Source: Sinorhizobium shofinae
Lineage (GTDB): Bacteria; Pseudomonadota; Alphaproteobacteria; Rhizobiales; Rhizobiaceae
Length of the DNA stretch: 64,000 nt
Reading direction: 5' to 3'
NCBI GenBank assembly: GCA_001704765.1
Contig: MBFK01000183.1
Span: 52,905 to 116,904, forward strand
The notes under the pieces were generated by a model. That model saw only the letters and a list, made by a program, of their open reading frames with translations, was not told the origin of the DNA and did no database searches. This document shows, in pieces, positions 35,462-43,836 of this stretch. The translations under genes were made by a program, and so were the position numbers. Every line of letters starts with the position of its first letter. The stretch's first letter is position 1.

Positions 35462-36158
35462 ATGAGCCTTCCATTTGCTAGTGCTTTTAGCATGTTCGAG
35501 CCTGCGTTTCGATTTCCTTCGCTTGTGCGCATGCGATTAAGGGCCTGCGCGGTCGAGTAACTCTCCCTTCTCGCCTGCTGATCACTGGCCCTGGTGACTT
35601 GGTCAGCAACGCAACATGTCTGACATGGCCTCGGACCCGGCACGAATTTCCTTGCTGTGGCGGCCAACTTTCCGGGCATGTCCAATGCCCCATCAATTAA
35701 GACCGCGCGGTCCTGAGGTCCTTACGAGGTGCGGAGAAATGGGATCATCACGCCCTCATCGGCAAGCTGATCAACAGATTGCACCGATAAGCCGTCCTCT
35801 CCATTTTGCACCGCGAATGACTGCCAGGCACCTCCCCAATAAAAAAATGAAACAATTGATATCAATGGTGAATGCACTATCGCCAGCTTTAACAAGCCCG
35901 CATTACTGCCGATCACGCGTGAACGTACTTCATTCTCATCTCTTCGCCAACATTGTATATTCCGCGACGGAAGTTTTTTCGCCGACGGGTCGGACCGAGT
36001 TCTACAACTCTGCGTGATGTGCGTCGCCTTTACCCTGGACGCCGTGGCCGCTATTGTGTTCGATAAGCCGATACTGACTCTGGATCGCATTACTCTTTTC
36101 CTGTCCGATGAGGACAGCACCCGCTTATTTCATATTTTTCGGCATTTTTGGTGGGACC
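35462..36158. other. Roughly 700-base region with no supported gene
   Basis: This lies between the divergent sulfotransferase and formyltransferase genes. Several short frames exist on both strands (for example a minus-strand frame at about 35722-36120 and another at 35458-35685), but none has a recognisable domain, start signal or consistent composition. The stretch around 35840-35900 is AT-rich (AAAAAAATGAAACAATTG). It probably holds the two divergent promoters plus debris from a lost gene; I could not identify any transposase. Confidence 0.35.
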
Positions 36159-37061
36159 ATGCGTATCGTTTTCGTCGGCGCCGTCGAAAGCTCCAGGATC
36201 GCTCTAGAGGCGCTCATAAAGGCCAAGCGCATCCCGGTCTTGGTGATAACTCTCCCGCCCGAAGCTGCGGGACGCCATTCCGATTTCGTGGAGATAGGCG
36301 ACTTGGCACGGGCAGCCGGGAGCGCGGTCTGCTACGCGACGGACATCAATGCCGCCGCGACGCTGGAAGCCATGTCATCGGTCAGTCCTGACCTCACGCT
36401 TGTCATCGGCTGGTCGCAAATCTGCCGGCGACCATTCCGAGACATTGCGCGCAAGGGCACCGTCGGGTTCCATCCGGCAGCGTTGCCGCATTTTCGGGGT
36501 CGTGGCGTCATCCCCTGGACAATCCTCCGGGGCGAAGAGAGAACAGGCTCGACCTTATTCTGGCTGGATGACGGCATCGATTCCGGGCCCATTCTGCTCC
36601 AGCGGCTGTTTGCGGTGGAGGCCGACGAAACCGCAAGGAGTCTCTATGCCAAGCACACGGCAAATCTTGCCGAAATGGTTGTAGAGGCGGCTGCGCTCGT
36701 GGAAACAGACAGCGCCCCTCGAACGCAACAGGATAACGACCAGGCAAGCTATTGCGCGAAGCGGACGCCGGAGGACGGCCTGATCGACTGGCACCAATCG
36801 GCTGCCGCCGTGTTGCGCCTGATCCGTGCGGCTGGCGATCCCTATCCGGGGGCCTTTACATGGCGGAACGGCGAGAAGATCCGCATCGACAGCGCGGTCG
36901 CGGTGGCAAATTCCGGGCGGTTCATCGGGCTCAACGGTCAGGTACAGGCGCATACCGAGGCGGGTTTCATCGTACGGTGCGGAGACGGCGAATGCATCGA
37001 AGTGGTGGCCTGGCAATCGCCCTCCAGCAAGCGGCCGCCGATCCACAGCAAGCTTGTATGA
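36159..37061 (+). CDS. Formyltransferase family protein (sugar N-formyltransferase-like)
   Basis: Related to methionyl-tRNA and sugar N-formyltransferases, which use N10-formyltetrahydrofolate to formylate an amine. The 300 aa have MRIVFVGAVESSRIALEALI at the N-terminus and the folate/catalytic region GTVGFHPAALPHFRGRGVIPW, then RTGSTLFWLDDGIDSGPILLQ. The catalytic His (FHPAALP) and Asp (DDGIDSG) are present, but the Asn of the usual N-x-H motif is replaced by Gly. A C-terminal domain with DGLIDWHQSAAAVLRLIRA, PYPGAFTW is of the Formyl_trans_C type. ATG 36159 is preceded by GGTGGGACC; an upstream ATG at 36108 is less likely. With CapD-like and DegT-like enzymes in the locus, an N-formylated amino sugar is the likely product. 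Confidence 0.8.
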   Translation: MRIVFVGAVESSRIALEALIKAKRIPVLVITLPPEAAGRHSDFVEIGDLARAAGSAVCYATDINAAATLEAMSSVSPDLTLVIGWSQICRRPFRDIARKGTVGFHPAALPHFRGRGVIPWTILRGEERTGSTLFWLDDGIDSGPILLQRLFAVEADETARSLYAKHTANLAEMVVEAAALVETDSAPRTQQDNDQASYCAKRTPEDGLIDWHQSAAAVLRLIRAAGDPYPGAFTWRNGEKIRIDSAVAVANSGRFIGLNGQVQAHTEAGFIVRCGDGECIEVVAWQSPSSKRPPIHSKLV

Positions 37062-37470
37062 CTGCGTTGCCGTCGGTAATCCGTTGCGCGGCGCGAGGCC
37101 CGCCCACTAGGGCGAGAACTGCTTCATCGACGTCACGGCTGCTTCCCGAAGATCGCAACCTCTGGCTTTTCTTATATTCCATATTTTTAATAGATAATAT
37201 TTCTTGGTTCGATACTAGAAACGACTATTTACAACCTGTTAATAACGTGCTTTTTTATTAACGACTTCGAAAATGCCGTTAAATTTTGGTGCCGCGATCT
37301 AAACCATCCCGAGCACCCGTCTTTTGTTGTTTTAATTTGCTCTAGCCTTCAGGCGGTCGACCAGGCAACACTACAGACGTCCAGCTCTTGAACCTCCAGC
37401 AGGACTTGGGGGTGATAGTGTTGTCACTCGGCAGGACGGCAAGGCTTATAGATATTAGGAAAGGGCCGTC
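37062..37470. promoter_or_regulatory. AT-rich intergenic region with inverted repeat upstream of the capD-like gene
   Basis: No gene is seen. From 37165 to 37340 the DNA is strikingly AT-rich compared with its neighbours. It contains GTTAATAA at 37238-37245 and its inverted match TTATTAAC at 37255-37262, separated by nine bases; this could be a regulator site or a weak hairpin. The region presumably drives the dehydratase gene, whose ribosome site AAAGGG is at about 37463-37468. Confidence 0.4.
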
Positions 37471-39657
37471 ATGCAGCGTTTACACGCCGCCGCGAAGGCA
37501 ATTCGTGAAAATTTCCTAATGTGGCCAGGGTTGAGACGAGGGGCAACAAATCGGACGAACAAAAGAATATTATGGGTGGTGGGCGAAGCAGCCGTCGACA
37601 TCGCCCTAAGGCGCATACGAGGCGCCGCACGCAGCATCCAAAAATGCTCTTTGCTCTACCTTGCCGATCTCGGCTCCGCCGGCATTGCCCTCGCGGTGGC
37701 GCTGCTCTTGCGCTATGGGATAACAGAGCTGAAGGCGAGGCCGGAAACGGCGTCCGTCCTGCTTTGGTCCGGGGCTCAATACCTCGCCATTTGCGCCTTC
37801 GTATTTCCGTTCTCCGGCCTCTACAGTCGCAACTGGAGGTATGGGTCGATCTCCGACCTGTTCATCATACTGCGCGCGGTGCTGCTGACGTCCTTACTGC
37901 TCGTGTCGTTGCTCTTTTTCTCGACTCGGCTGAGCGAGATTCCGAGAACGGTCGTTCCTATGCAGTCTCTCCTTCTGATCGCTTTCCTCGCGGCATCGCG
38001 ACTGAGCTTCCGCGCCGAGGAAATCCCGCTCGCGCGGCCGGTCTTCAAGAAGGCCCATGAGGCACATTTCGTGCCGCTGCTGCTTGTTGGTTCCGGCGAC
38101 GCCGCCGACCTCTATCTGCGCGCTCTCGCCCGGGATCCCAACGCGACCTACACGCCGGTCGCTTGCCTGGACAAGCATGGCGACCAGGTCGGCATCAGCC
38201 TGCGTGGCGTGCCGATTGCCGGCAGCATCGCGGATTTCGAGCGGGTGGTGGCACAGCTGCAGCTGGTCAACAAACAGCCCCGTCACGTGGTGTTCACGGA
38301 AGCCCCCGCCGCCTTCGGCGAAAAGGCCTCCGAGGAACTTCTGCAGTCGGCTGAGCGGCTCGGAATCGCGGTCTCGCGATTGTCTCAGCTCACCGAGTTC
38401 AAACGCGCCAAGAACGATAATCCCTATGAATTGCGCTCAATCGAGCTGACCGACCTCCTGGAGCGGCCGCAGGCGGCGCTCGACAAGGCAGCCATTGCAA
38501 GCCTCATTTGCGGCAGGCGCGTCCTCGTCACCGGCGCGGGCGGATCGATCGGCAGCGAGTTGACCGCTCAGATCGCTGCCTGCGGACCGGCGGAGATCGT
38601 TCTGATCGACAATACGGAATACAACCTCTACTCCATCGATATGACGTTGAACGAGCGCTTCTCCGACGTCCCGCGGTCGTGCTACCTTTGCAGCGTTCGC
38701 CGCAGCCAGAGGGTGGAGGAGATTTTCGAACGCCATCGGCCGGAGCTCGTCTTCCACGCCGCCGCCCTGAAGCATGTGCCCATGGTTCAGATGAACCCGT
38801 GCGAGGGCGTGCTCACCAATGTCATCGGCACCATGAACGTCGCCAATGCCGCCAAGAAATGCGGTACGCTTGCCATGGCCCAGGTCTCCACCGACAAGGT
38901 GGTGAACTCGACGAGCGTCATGGGCGCTACAAAACGCCTGGCAGAACTCTACTGCCAGGCGCTGGACCTGGATGGCATCGAGACCGGCCAGGGGCCTCGG
39001 TTCATGACGGTTCGTTTCGGAAACGTGCTGGGATCGAGCGGTTCGTTGATACCGCTGTTTGAACGGCAGCTCGCAAGGGGTGGCCCGCTCACAGTGACCG
39101 ATCCCAACATGACGCGCTTCTTCATGACTATCCGCGAGGCGGTGGAACTGACGCTGCAGGCCTCCGCCTATGGTTTCGAGAAGCAACTCGGACAGGGAGA
39201 GATTTTCGTCCTCGATATGGGCGAGCCGATTAAGATCATCGACATCGCCAGACGCATGATCAGGCTGGCAGGTTTCGCGCCGGATAAAGACATCGAAATC
39301 AAGATTATCGGCTGCAGGCCGGGCGAGAAGCTCTTCGAGGAGCTTTTCGACGAGACCGACAAGCGCGTAAGTCTGCCGGTACCGGGTGTGCTTGGCGCGG
39401 TCCCGGATCCGATCCCGCTGCCGAGATTGAAGGACGCGTTCATGCGCCTGCAGCGCCATGCGGAACGCGGCAGCGAAAGGGCGGTGGTGAGCGTGATGCG
39501 TGAACTGCTCCCCCATTACCAACATGGGGCGGAGGGAACAAAGCCGCCATCGGCGGGCAAACGGGCCGTGCCGCGGCGGAAACGCGTCGAGAGCCCGGGA
39601 CGCGGTTCCGGATTTCAAGGCCGCAAGCGCGGCGACCTCAGCCTGCCGGGAAATTAG
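37471..39657 (+). CDS. FlaA1/CapD/WbpM-type nucleotide-sugar 4,6-dehydratase (membrane form)
   Basis: Makes a 4-keto-6-deoxy sugar nucleotide, usually from UDP-GlcNAc. The 728 aa have an N-terminal membrane domain with about four helices (LADLGSAGIALAVALLLRYG, YLAICAFVFPFSGLYSRNW, and two more). A CoA-binding-like Rossmann region with LLVGSGDAADLYLRALA follows. The catalytic SDR domain is RRVLVTGAGGSIGSELTAQIA, VFHAAALKHVPMVQMNPCEG and VSTDKVVNSTSVMGATKRLAE, where the Ser-Met-Lys triad replaces Ser-Tyr-Lys, as in WbpM. GRPGEKLFEELF-type CRPGEKLFEELFDE closes the domain. The last 60 residues are basic and low in complexity. It feeds the DegT aminotransferase and possibly the formyltransferase. 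Confidence 0.92.
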   Translation: MQRLHAAAKAIRENFLMWPGLRRGATNRTNKRILWVVGEAAVDIALRRIRGAARSIQKCSLLYLADLGSAGIALAVALLLRYGITELKARPETASVLLWSGAQYLAICAFVFPFSGLYSRNWRYGSISDLFIILRAVLLTSLLLVSLLFFSTRLSEIPRTVVPMQSLLLIAFLAASRLSFRAEEIPLARPVFKKAHEAHFVPLLLVGSGDAADLYLRALARDPNATYTPVACLDKHGDQVGISLRGVPIAGSIADFERVVAQLQLVNKQPRHVVFTEAPAAFGEKASEELLQSAERLGIAVSRLSQLTEFKRAKNDNPYELRSIELTDLLERPQAALDKAAIASLICGRRVLVTGAGGSIGSELTAQIAACGPAEIVLIDNTEYNLYSIDMTLNERFSDVPRSCYLCSVRRSQRVEEIFERHRPELVFHAAALKHVPMVQMNPCEGVLTNVIGTMNVANAAKKCGTLAMAQVSTDKVVNSTSVMGATKRLAELYCQALDLDGIETGQGPRFMTVRFGNVLGSSGSLIPLFERQLARGGPLTVTDPNMTRFFMTIREAVELTLQASAYGFEKQLGQGEIFVLDMGEPIKIIDIARRMIRLAGFAPDKDIEIKIIGCRPGEKLFEELFDETDKRVSLPVPGVLGAVPDPIPLPRLKDAFMRLQRHAERGSERAVVSVMRELLPHYQHGAEGTKPPSAGKRAVPRRKRVESPGRGSGFQGRKRGDLSLPGN

Positions 39658-39737
39658 CGGGAGGACAGGTCCGTGCGGCTCGCCGCCCGGGGTGGGGGCC
39701 GCACGACCCGCCGTGGCTCCAAAGTGATAGGCTCGCT

Positions 39738-40904
39738 GTGAGTGAGATCCGCGTCCTCAACTGCATCACCGATTTGAATGTGGGCGGAGCGGAATATATG
39801 CTCGCCCGCTTCGCCAAGGGATTGTCCGGAAACCGGTATCGCCCTTCAGTGCTCTCGCTGATGACGCCAGGCTCCGTCGCCGAAGGCCCGGCGCTTGCGG
39901 AAGTCGACATTCAGACGATCGGAATGCCTCAGTCAAGGCCACGACTAAACTCGCTGTGGCGGTTGAGGCAGGCGATCCGAAAAAAGGAACCGGCGCTCCT
40001 CCATGGCTGGATGTACCACGGAAACATCGCCGCCTCCGTGGGGGCGCTGATGCACCGGCGACAACCGGTGATCTGGAGCATCCACCACTCCGTTGCAAAT
40101 ATCGACGCCGAGAAGCGCATGACGCGGCATCTGATCACACTTGGGGCGCGTTTGTCGCGCTGGACAGCCGCCATCTCCTATTGCTCGAGAGTGGCCGCCG
40201 ACCAGCATGAAGCCCTCGGCTTCGACGCCTCGAAGAGGCATGTCATTCCGAACGGCATCGACTGTTTAGAGTTTCAGCCTCTGGACAGAGCCAAGGATAG
40301 ACTGCACCAGCTGTTTAACATCCCCTCGACACGGTCGATCATCGGCAATGTGGCACGCGCCCATCCGATGAAGGATCACGCCGCTTTCGTGAAAACGCTC
40401 GCCGTTCTTCGGGATCGTGGATACGACGTGCATGGCCTGATCATCGGCGACGGCCACGAAACGGGTGTAGCGCGCCAGACCGCCCGCGACGTCGGTATGG
40501 AAGACCGGCTGGCGACGTCGGGTGCCCGCTCCGACATCAACGCGTTGCTGCCGGGCCTGGACGTCTACATGCTTTCATCCTCATGGGGCGAGGCTTTTCC
40601 GCTCTCGGTCGCGGAAGCGATGGCCTGTGGCGTACCGGCGGCGGCAACGGATGTTGGCGACTGTGCCTGGCTGGTCGGCGATCTGGAGCTGATCTCGGAG
40701 CCGAACAATGCGGTGGCGCAGGCGGAAGTCGTCGCCAGGCTGCTCTCGCTTTGCCCGGCCGACCGGCAGCAACTGGGCATGGTGGGACGCAGGCGTGTCG
40801 TCGAGAACTTCTCGCTCGCGAACTATGTCGCCAGACATCTGAAGCTTTACGACATGGCACTTGACCGAAACGCATTGCGCAGGAGGGATCCGTGGAACCG
40901 ATAG
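39738..40904 (+). CDS. Glycosyltransferase family 4
   Basis: A 388 aa GT-B enzyme. It starts at a GTG (SEIRVLNCITDLNVGGAEYMLARF), with NVGGAE as the acceptor loop. LHGWMYHGNIAASVGALMHR and WSIHHSVANID are typical of the EPS GT4 set. The donor domain has IGNVARAHPMKDHAAFVKT, GLIIGDGHETG, SSSWGEAFPLSVAEAMACGVPAAATDVGD (EX7E) and a C-terminal ENFSLANYVARHLKLYD. Its 3' end overlaps the next glycosyltransferase gene by 13 bases, so the two are translated from one transcript and probably add successive sugars. It follows the dehydratase gene by 80 bases. Confidence 0.9.
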   Translation: MSEIRVLNCITDLNVGGAEYMLARFAKGLSGNRYRPSVLSLMTPGSVAEGPALAEVDIQTIGMPQSRPRLNSLWRLRQAIRKKEPALLHGWMYHGNIAASVGALMHRRQPVIWSIHHSVANIDAEKRMTRHLITLGARLSRWTAAISYCSRVAADQHEALGFDASKRHVIPNGIDCLEFQPLDRAKDRLHQLFNIPSTRSIIGNVARAHPMKDHAAFVKTLAVLRDRGYDVHGLIIGDGHETGVARQTARDVGMEDRLATSGARSDINALLPGLDVYMLSSSWGEAFPLSVAEAMACGVPAAATDVGDCAWLVGDLELISEPNNAVAQAEVVARLLSLCPADRQQLGMVGRRRVVENFSLANYVARHLKLYDMALDRNALRRRDPWNR

Positions 40905-42124
40905 GTCAGGCTTTGAGGGCTGGAGCTGAGGCTGCGGCGCCGGGTTTGCCTCGTGCCGAAAGCTCGACCGCACCGCAAATCCGCCACGTCAATAGGCGCG
41001 TCATTGCGGTCGTCGCGAGCTTTACCCCCTCGCTGACGATTTTCCGGTTGGAGCTGCTGAAGAGATTGGTTGCGGCTGGGCACCGCGTGGTGGCATTTGC
41101 TCCGGAACAGGACGCAAAGGTCGAGCGCCAGCTGGCGGAAATCGGCGTCGAGTTTCACCGCGTTCCGATGGGGCGTACGGGTCTAAATCCGATCGAGGAC
41201 CTGAGAACCCTCTGGTCTCTCCGAGAGAGTTTGCGGCGGCTGCGGCCGGACATGATCCTGCCCTACACAATGAAGCCGATCATCTATGCCGGCATCGCAG
41301 CGCGCATTTTGGGGATCAGAGAGCGCTGTTTTCTCGTGACCGGTCTCGGCCATGTGTTCTCCGAGCAAGCGAGCGCCTCGGTAAAGTCCAGGCTCGTGCG
41401 GCATCTCTGCGTCTGGCTTTATCGGATCGCTTTCCGCGGCGCAAAAGTCGTGTTCGCCTATAACGACGCGGATGCCGCGGACATCCGCAACCACCGAATG
41501 TTGCGGGACAACTCGCTTATCACGATGGTTTCGGGATCCGGCGTCGATCCCGACCACTTCGCCTTCTCGAGGCCGCCGCAAGGCGCACCGGTCTTCCTCA
41601 TGGTCGCCCGGCTCCTGCGCGACAAGGGCATCGTGGAATATGTCGAAGCGGCGCGGATCGTCCGGCAGTCGTTCCCCGCAGCCAGGTTCCAGCTCCTCGG
41701 CCACTTCGACACAAACCCGACCGCTGTTTCCCGTGCGGAGATCGATGACTGGGTTCGTGAAGGGATATTGGAATACCTCGGCAGCACCGACGACGTGCGG
41801 CCCTATCTCGCCGCCTGCTCCGTCTTCGTGCTGCCCTCCTATTATCGTGAAGGCATTCCACGGAGCATCCTGGAGGCGCTGGCAACCGGTCGGCCGATTA
41901 TCACCACGGACCTCCCCGGCTGTCGCGACACCGTGCAGCCGGGCGTTAACGGTTTCGCTGTCAAGGCGCGTGACGCGGTCGGCATAGCGAACGCAATGAT
42001 CGCGCTCGCTCAAGATCCGGAGTTGGTCGCGAGGATGGGGGAGAAGTCGCGCCAGATAGCCAAGAGCAAGTTCGATGTCCATGCCGTAAACCGACTGCTG
42101 CTCGAGCGCATGCAACTGGAATAG
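40892..42124 (+). CDS. Glycosyltransferase family 4 (PglA/WbpT-like)
   Basis: A 410 aa GT-B enzyme starting at GTG 40892 inside the end of the previous gene. The N-domain is RRVIAVVASFTPSLTIFRLELL with ILPYTMKPIIYAGIAAR and CFLVTGLGHVFSE. This set (YT-x-KP-x-IYG, TGLG) is characteristic of the WbpT/WbnJ/PglA-like subfamily, which often transfers GalNAc, GalNAcA or related hexosamines to undecaprenyl-linked bacillosamine-type sugars. The donor site has VSGSGVDPDHF, FLMVARLLRDKGIVEYVEAA and YYREGIPRSILEALATGRPIITTD. The subfamily fits a reducing-end 2,4-diamino or 6-deoxy amino sugar made by the dehydratase two genes upstream. Confidence 0.9.
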   Translation: MEPIGQALRAGAEAAAPGLPRAESSTAPQIRHVNRRVIAVVASFTPSLTIFRLELLKRLVAAGHRVVAFAPEQDAKVERQLAEIGVEFHRVPMGRTGLNPIEDLRTLWSLRESLRRLRPDMILPYTMKPIIYAGIAARILGIRERCFLVTGLGHVFSEQASASVKSRLVRHLCVWLYRIAFRGAKVVFAYNDADAADIRNHRMLRDNSLITMVSGSGVDPDHFAFSRPPQGAPVFLMVARLLRDKGIVEYVEAARIVRQSFPAARFQLLGHFDTNPTAVSRAEIDDWVREGILEYLGSTDDVRPYLAACSVFVLPSYYREGIPRSILEALATGRPIITTDLPGCRDTVQPGVNGFAVKARDAVGIANAMIALAQDPELVARMGEKSRQIAKSKFDVHAVNRLLLERMQLE

Positions 42125-42622
42125 GCGACGTCAATGCGCTCCTTCGGCAACCTAACAATGCTGAAACCCGGTCTTCCGGGCCTGCTCTCACTTTCTCTGA
42201 CGAGGGCCGAAGGCGCGAGCGGTTCTTCGCACATCCGGCAAGCGATCTCTAGCGCCTGCGTCTCGTCAGACGCCACCAGGGTCACTGTAACAATTTGAAT
42301 TGCTGAACGATTTTATCTTGGATCGCTCCGATTTAAGGGAACCACGTCCCATAGCTATTGCCGAACGAGCGAGGCCCCTAACTGCTCAACCGGCGTGACG
42401 AGGTTCAGCGCCGCGATCATGCTGACTAGTCGTTTTTTGGCCCCACCGCTCATTCTCAAACGGTTGAAGCATATTGATGATTTCTAAAATAAGTAGTATA
42501 CATCAGCTTTCGATTGTAGAGCGCTACGTCTTTTTGCGGTGATGGGGCCGATTTTAGGCGTAAGCCCCTTTTCCACCCCAGCTATCGAATTCCGCCCTCG
42601 GGCGACTGCTAGGACATTCGTG
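42125..42622. other. Intergenic region upstream of the RTX gene
   Basis: About 500 bases without a supported gene. The first 170 bases after the glycosyltransferase stop are GC-rich and may contain its terminator, though I found no clear hairpin plus U-tract. The second half is AT-richer and holds the promoter candidate listed at 42474-42502. A frame open from 42539 merges into the RTX gene, but the part before 42620 has no RTX character. Confidence 0.4.
42474..42502 (+). promoter_or_regulatory. Sigma-70-like promoter candidate for the RTX gene
   Basis: TTGATG at 42474-42479 and TATACA at 42497-42502 are separated by exactly 17 bases, a good fit to the housekeeping promoter consensus. Transcription would start near 42509 and give a leader of about 115 bases to ATG 42623. 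Confidence 0.45.
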
Positions 42623-43786
42623 ATGATTCTAAAGGGAACGAATTTGGCCGACACGATCCGCGGCATTCTCGCTGGGGACGAGATCTGGGGTTATGACGGT
42701 GACGATTACCTCGATGGCGGCGACGGCAACGACAGGATATACGGCGGGCTCGGCAATGACTACATCAAGGCCGGTCGCGGTGACGACTATGTCGACGGCG
42801 GCGATGGCAACGACCGTATCGATGGCGGTATCGGTGCCGACACGTTGATCGGTGGGTTGGGAAACGACATCTTCGATGGCGATGTCGGCAATGACATCAT
42901 CAATGGCGGCGATGGCCACGACCAGATTCTGGGCGGCGCTGGAAACGACGCGATCTACGGTGGTGCCGGCGAAGAATACATCGATGCAGGCGATGGCGAC
43001 GACATCATCTACTGCGGCTCGGGAGACGACGGTTTCAACCAGCGCATAAACCCTGCGACCGGTAAACTCACGCAGCAGGCGGCCAGCGGCGGCGCCGGCA
43101 ACGATACGATCTACGGCGAAGCGGGCAATGACGCTTTAAAGGGTCAATCCGGGAACGACCGCGTCTATGGCGGCATCGGCAACGACGTCGTCGATGGCGG
43201 CGACGGGAACAATTACCTCGACGGCGGCGACGGGAGTGACGTGCTTGACTCTGAGGGCGGGATCGACGACGCCCACGGCGGCTCCGGAAACGACAGGATT
43301 TCCGTGGGCGCAGGGAATGATCTGGCCTTTGGGGATGACGGCGACGATATCCTGTCCGGCGAAAGCGGCGCCGACTCCCTCAGGGGCGGCAACGGCAACG
43401 ACTACGTCTATGGTGGTGACGGCAATGACAACCTGAGCGGGGACACGGGGAAAGACGTTCTCCTCGGCGAAGCGGGAAGCGACAGGCTTTGGGGCGGCGC
43501 CGATTCCGATCGTTTCGTCTTCAAAGGGACGCCCGCGCTGAATGGTCTGGATACCATCATGGATTTCCAGGACGGTGTCGATTTCCTTGTCATCGAGAAG
43601 CTCGGGGTTACCAAATATTCCAGTTCCGGCGCCACGGGCACGGTCTATGCGTATAACACCACGGACGGCGACGTGCTGATTAAGGGTTACGACTCCGGCG
43701 GCCATGCGTTCTCCATCCTCGTCGACGATCCAAACGGCAAACTCGCCGCCTCGAGCTTTTCGAGGGGCGACTTCCTCTTCGCCTGA
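42623..43786 (+). CDS. RTX (hemolysin-type Ca-binding repeat) protein, repeats only
   Basis: A 387 aa acidic protein made almost wholly of GGxGxDxUx nonapeptide repeats (GGDGNDRIYGGLGND, GGAGNDAIYGGAGEE and so on; around 25 units), which bind Ca and fold as a parallel beta roll outside the cell. It has no signal peptide. The C-terminal FKGTPALNGLDTIMDFQDGVDFL and the last 60 residues look like a type I secretion signal domain, so a TolC-type exporter encoded elsewhere is expected. There is no catalytic domain, so a matrix or adhesion role (like rhizobial Rap proteins) fits better than lyase. The start is ATG 42623 (or GTG 42620) with AGGA eight bases ahead. Confidence 0.85.
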   Translation: MILKGTNLADTIRGILAGDEIWGYDGDDYLDGGDGNDRIYGGLGNDYIKAGRGDDYVDGGDGNDRIDGGIGADTLIGGLGNDIFDGDVGNDIINGGDGHDQILGGAGNDAIYGGAGEEYIDAGDGDDIIYCGSGDDGFNQRINPATGKLTQQAASGGAGNDTIYGEAGNDALKGQSGNDRVYGGIGNDVVDGGDGNNYLDGGDGSDVLDSEGGIDDAHGGSGNDRISVGAGNDLAFGDDGDDILSGESGADSLRGGNGNDYVYGGDGNDNLSGDTGKDVLLGEAGSDRLWGGADSDRFVFKGTPALNGLDTIMDFQDGVDFLVIEKLGVTKYSSSGATGTVYAYNTTDGDVLIKGYDSGGHAFSILVDDPNGKLAASSFSRGDFLFA

Positions 43787-43836
43787 GCATGGCGCCGCAA
43801 GGCGTTGCGGCCCTCGGCTCAGCTAAACCGCAAGCA

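Noticed and set aside
35722..36120. Minus-strand frame of about 130 codons in the gap before the formyltransferase gene
   Set aside because: I looked for transposase or regulator motifs and found none; coding status unsupported.
42680..43520. Regularly spaced short repeats that could suggest a CRISPR or satellite array
   Set aside because: They are in-frame codons for the GGxGxDxUx RTX nonapeptides, with no fixed repeat/spacer structure.
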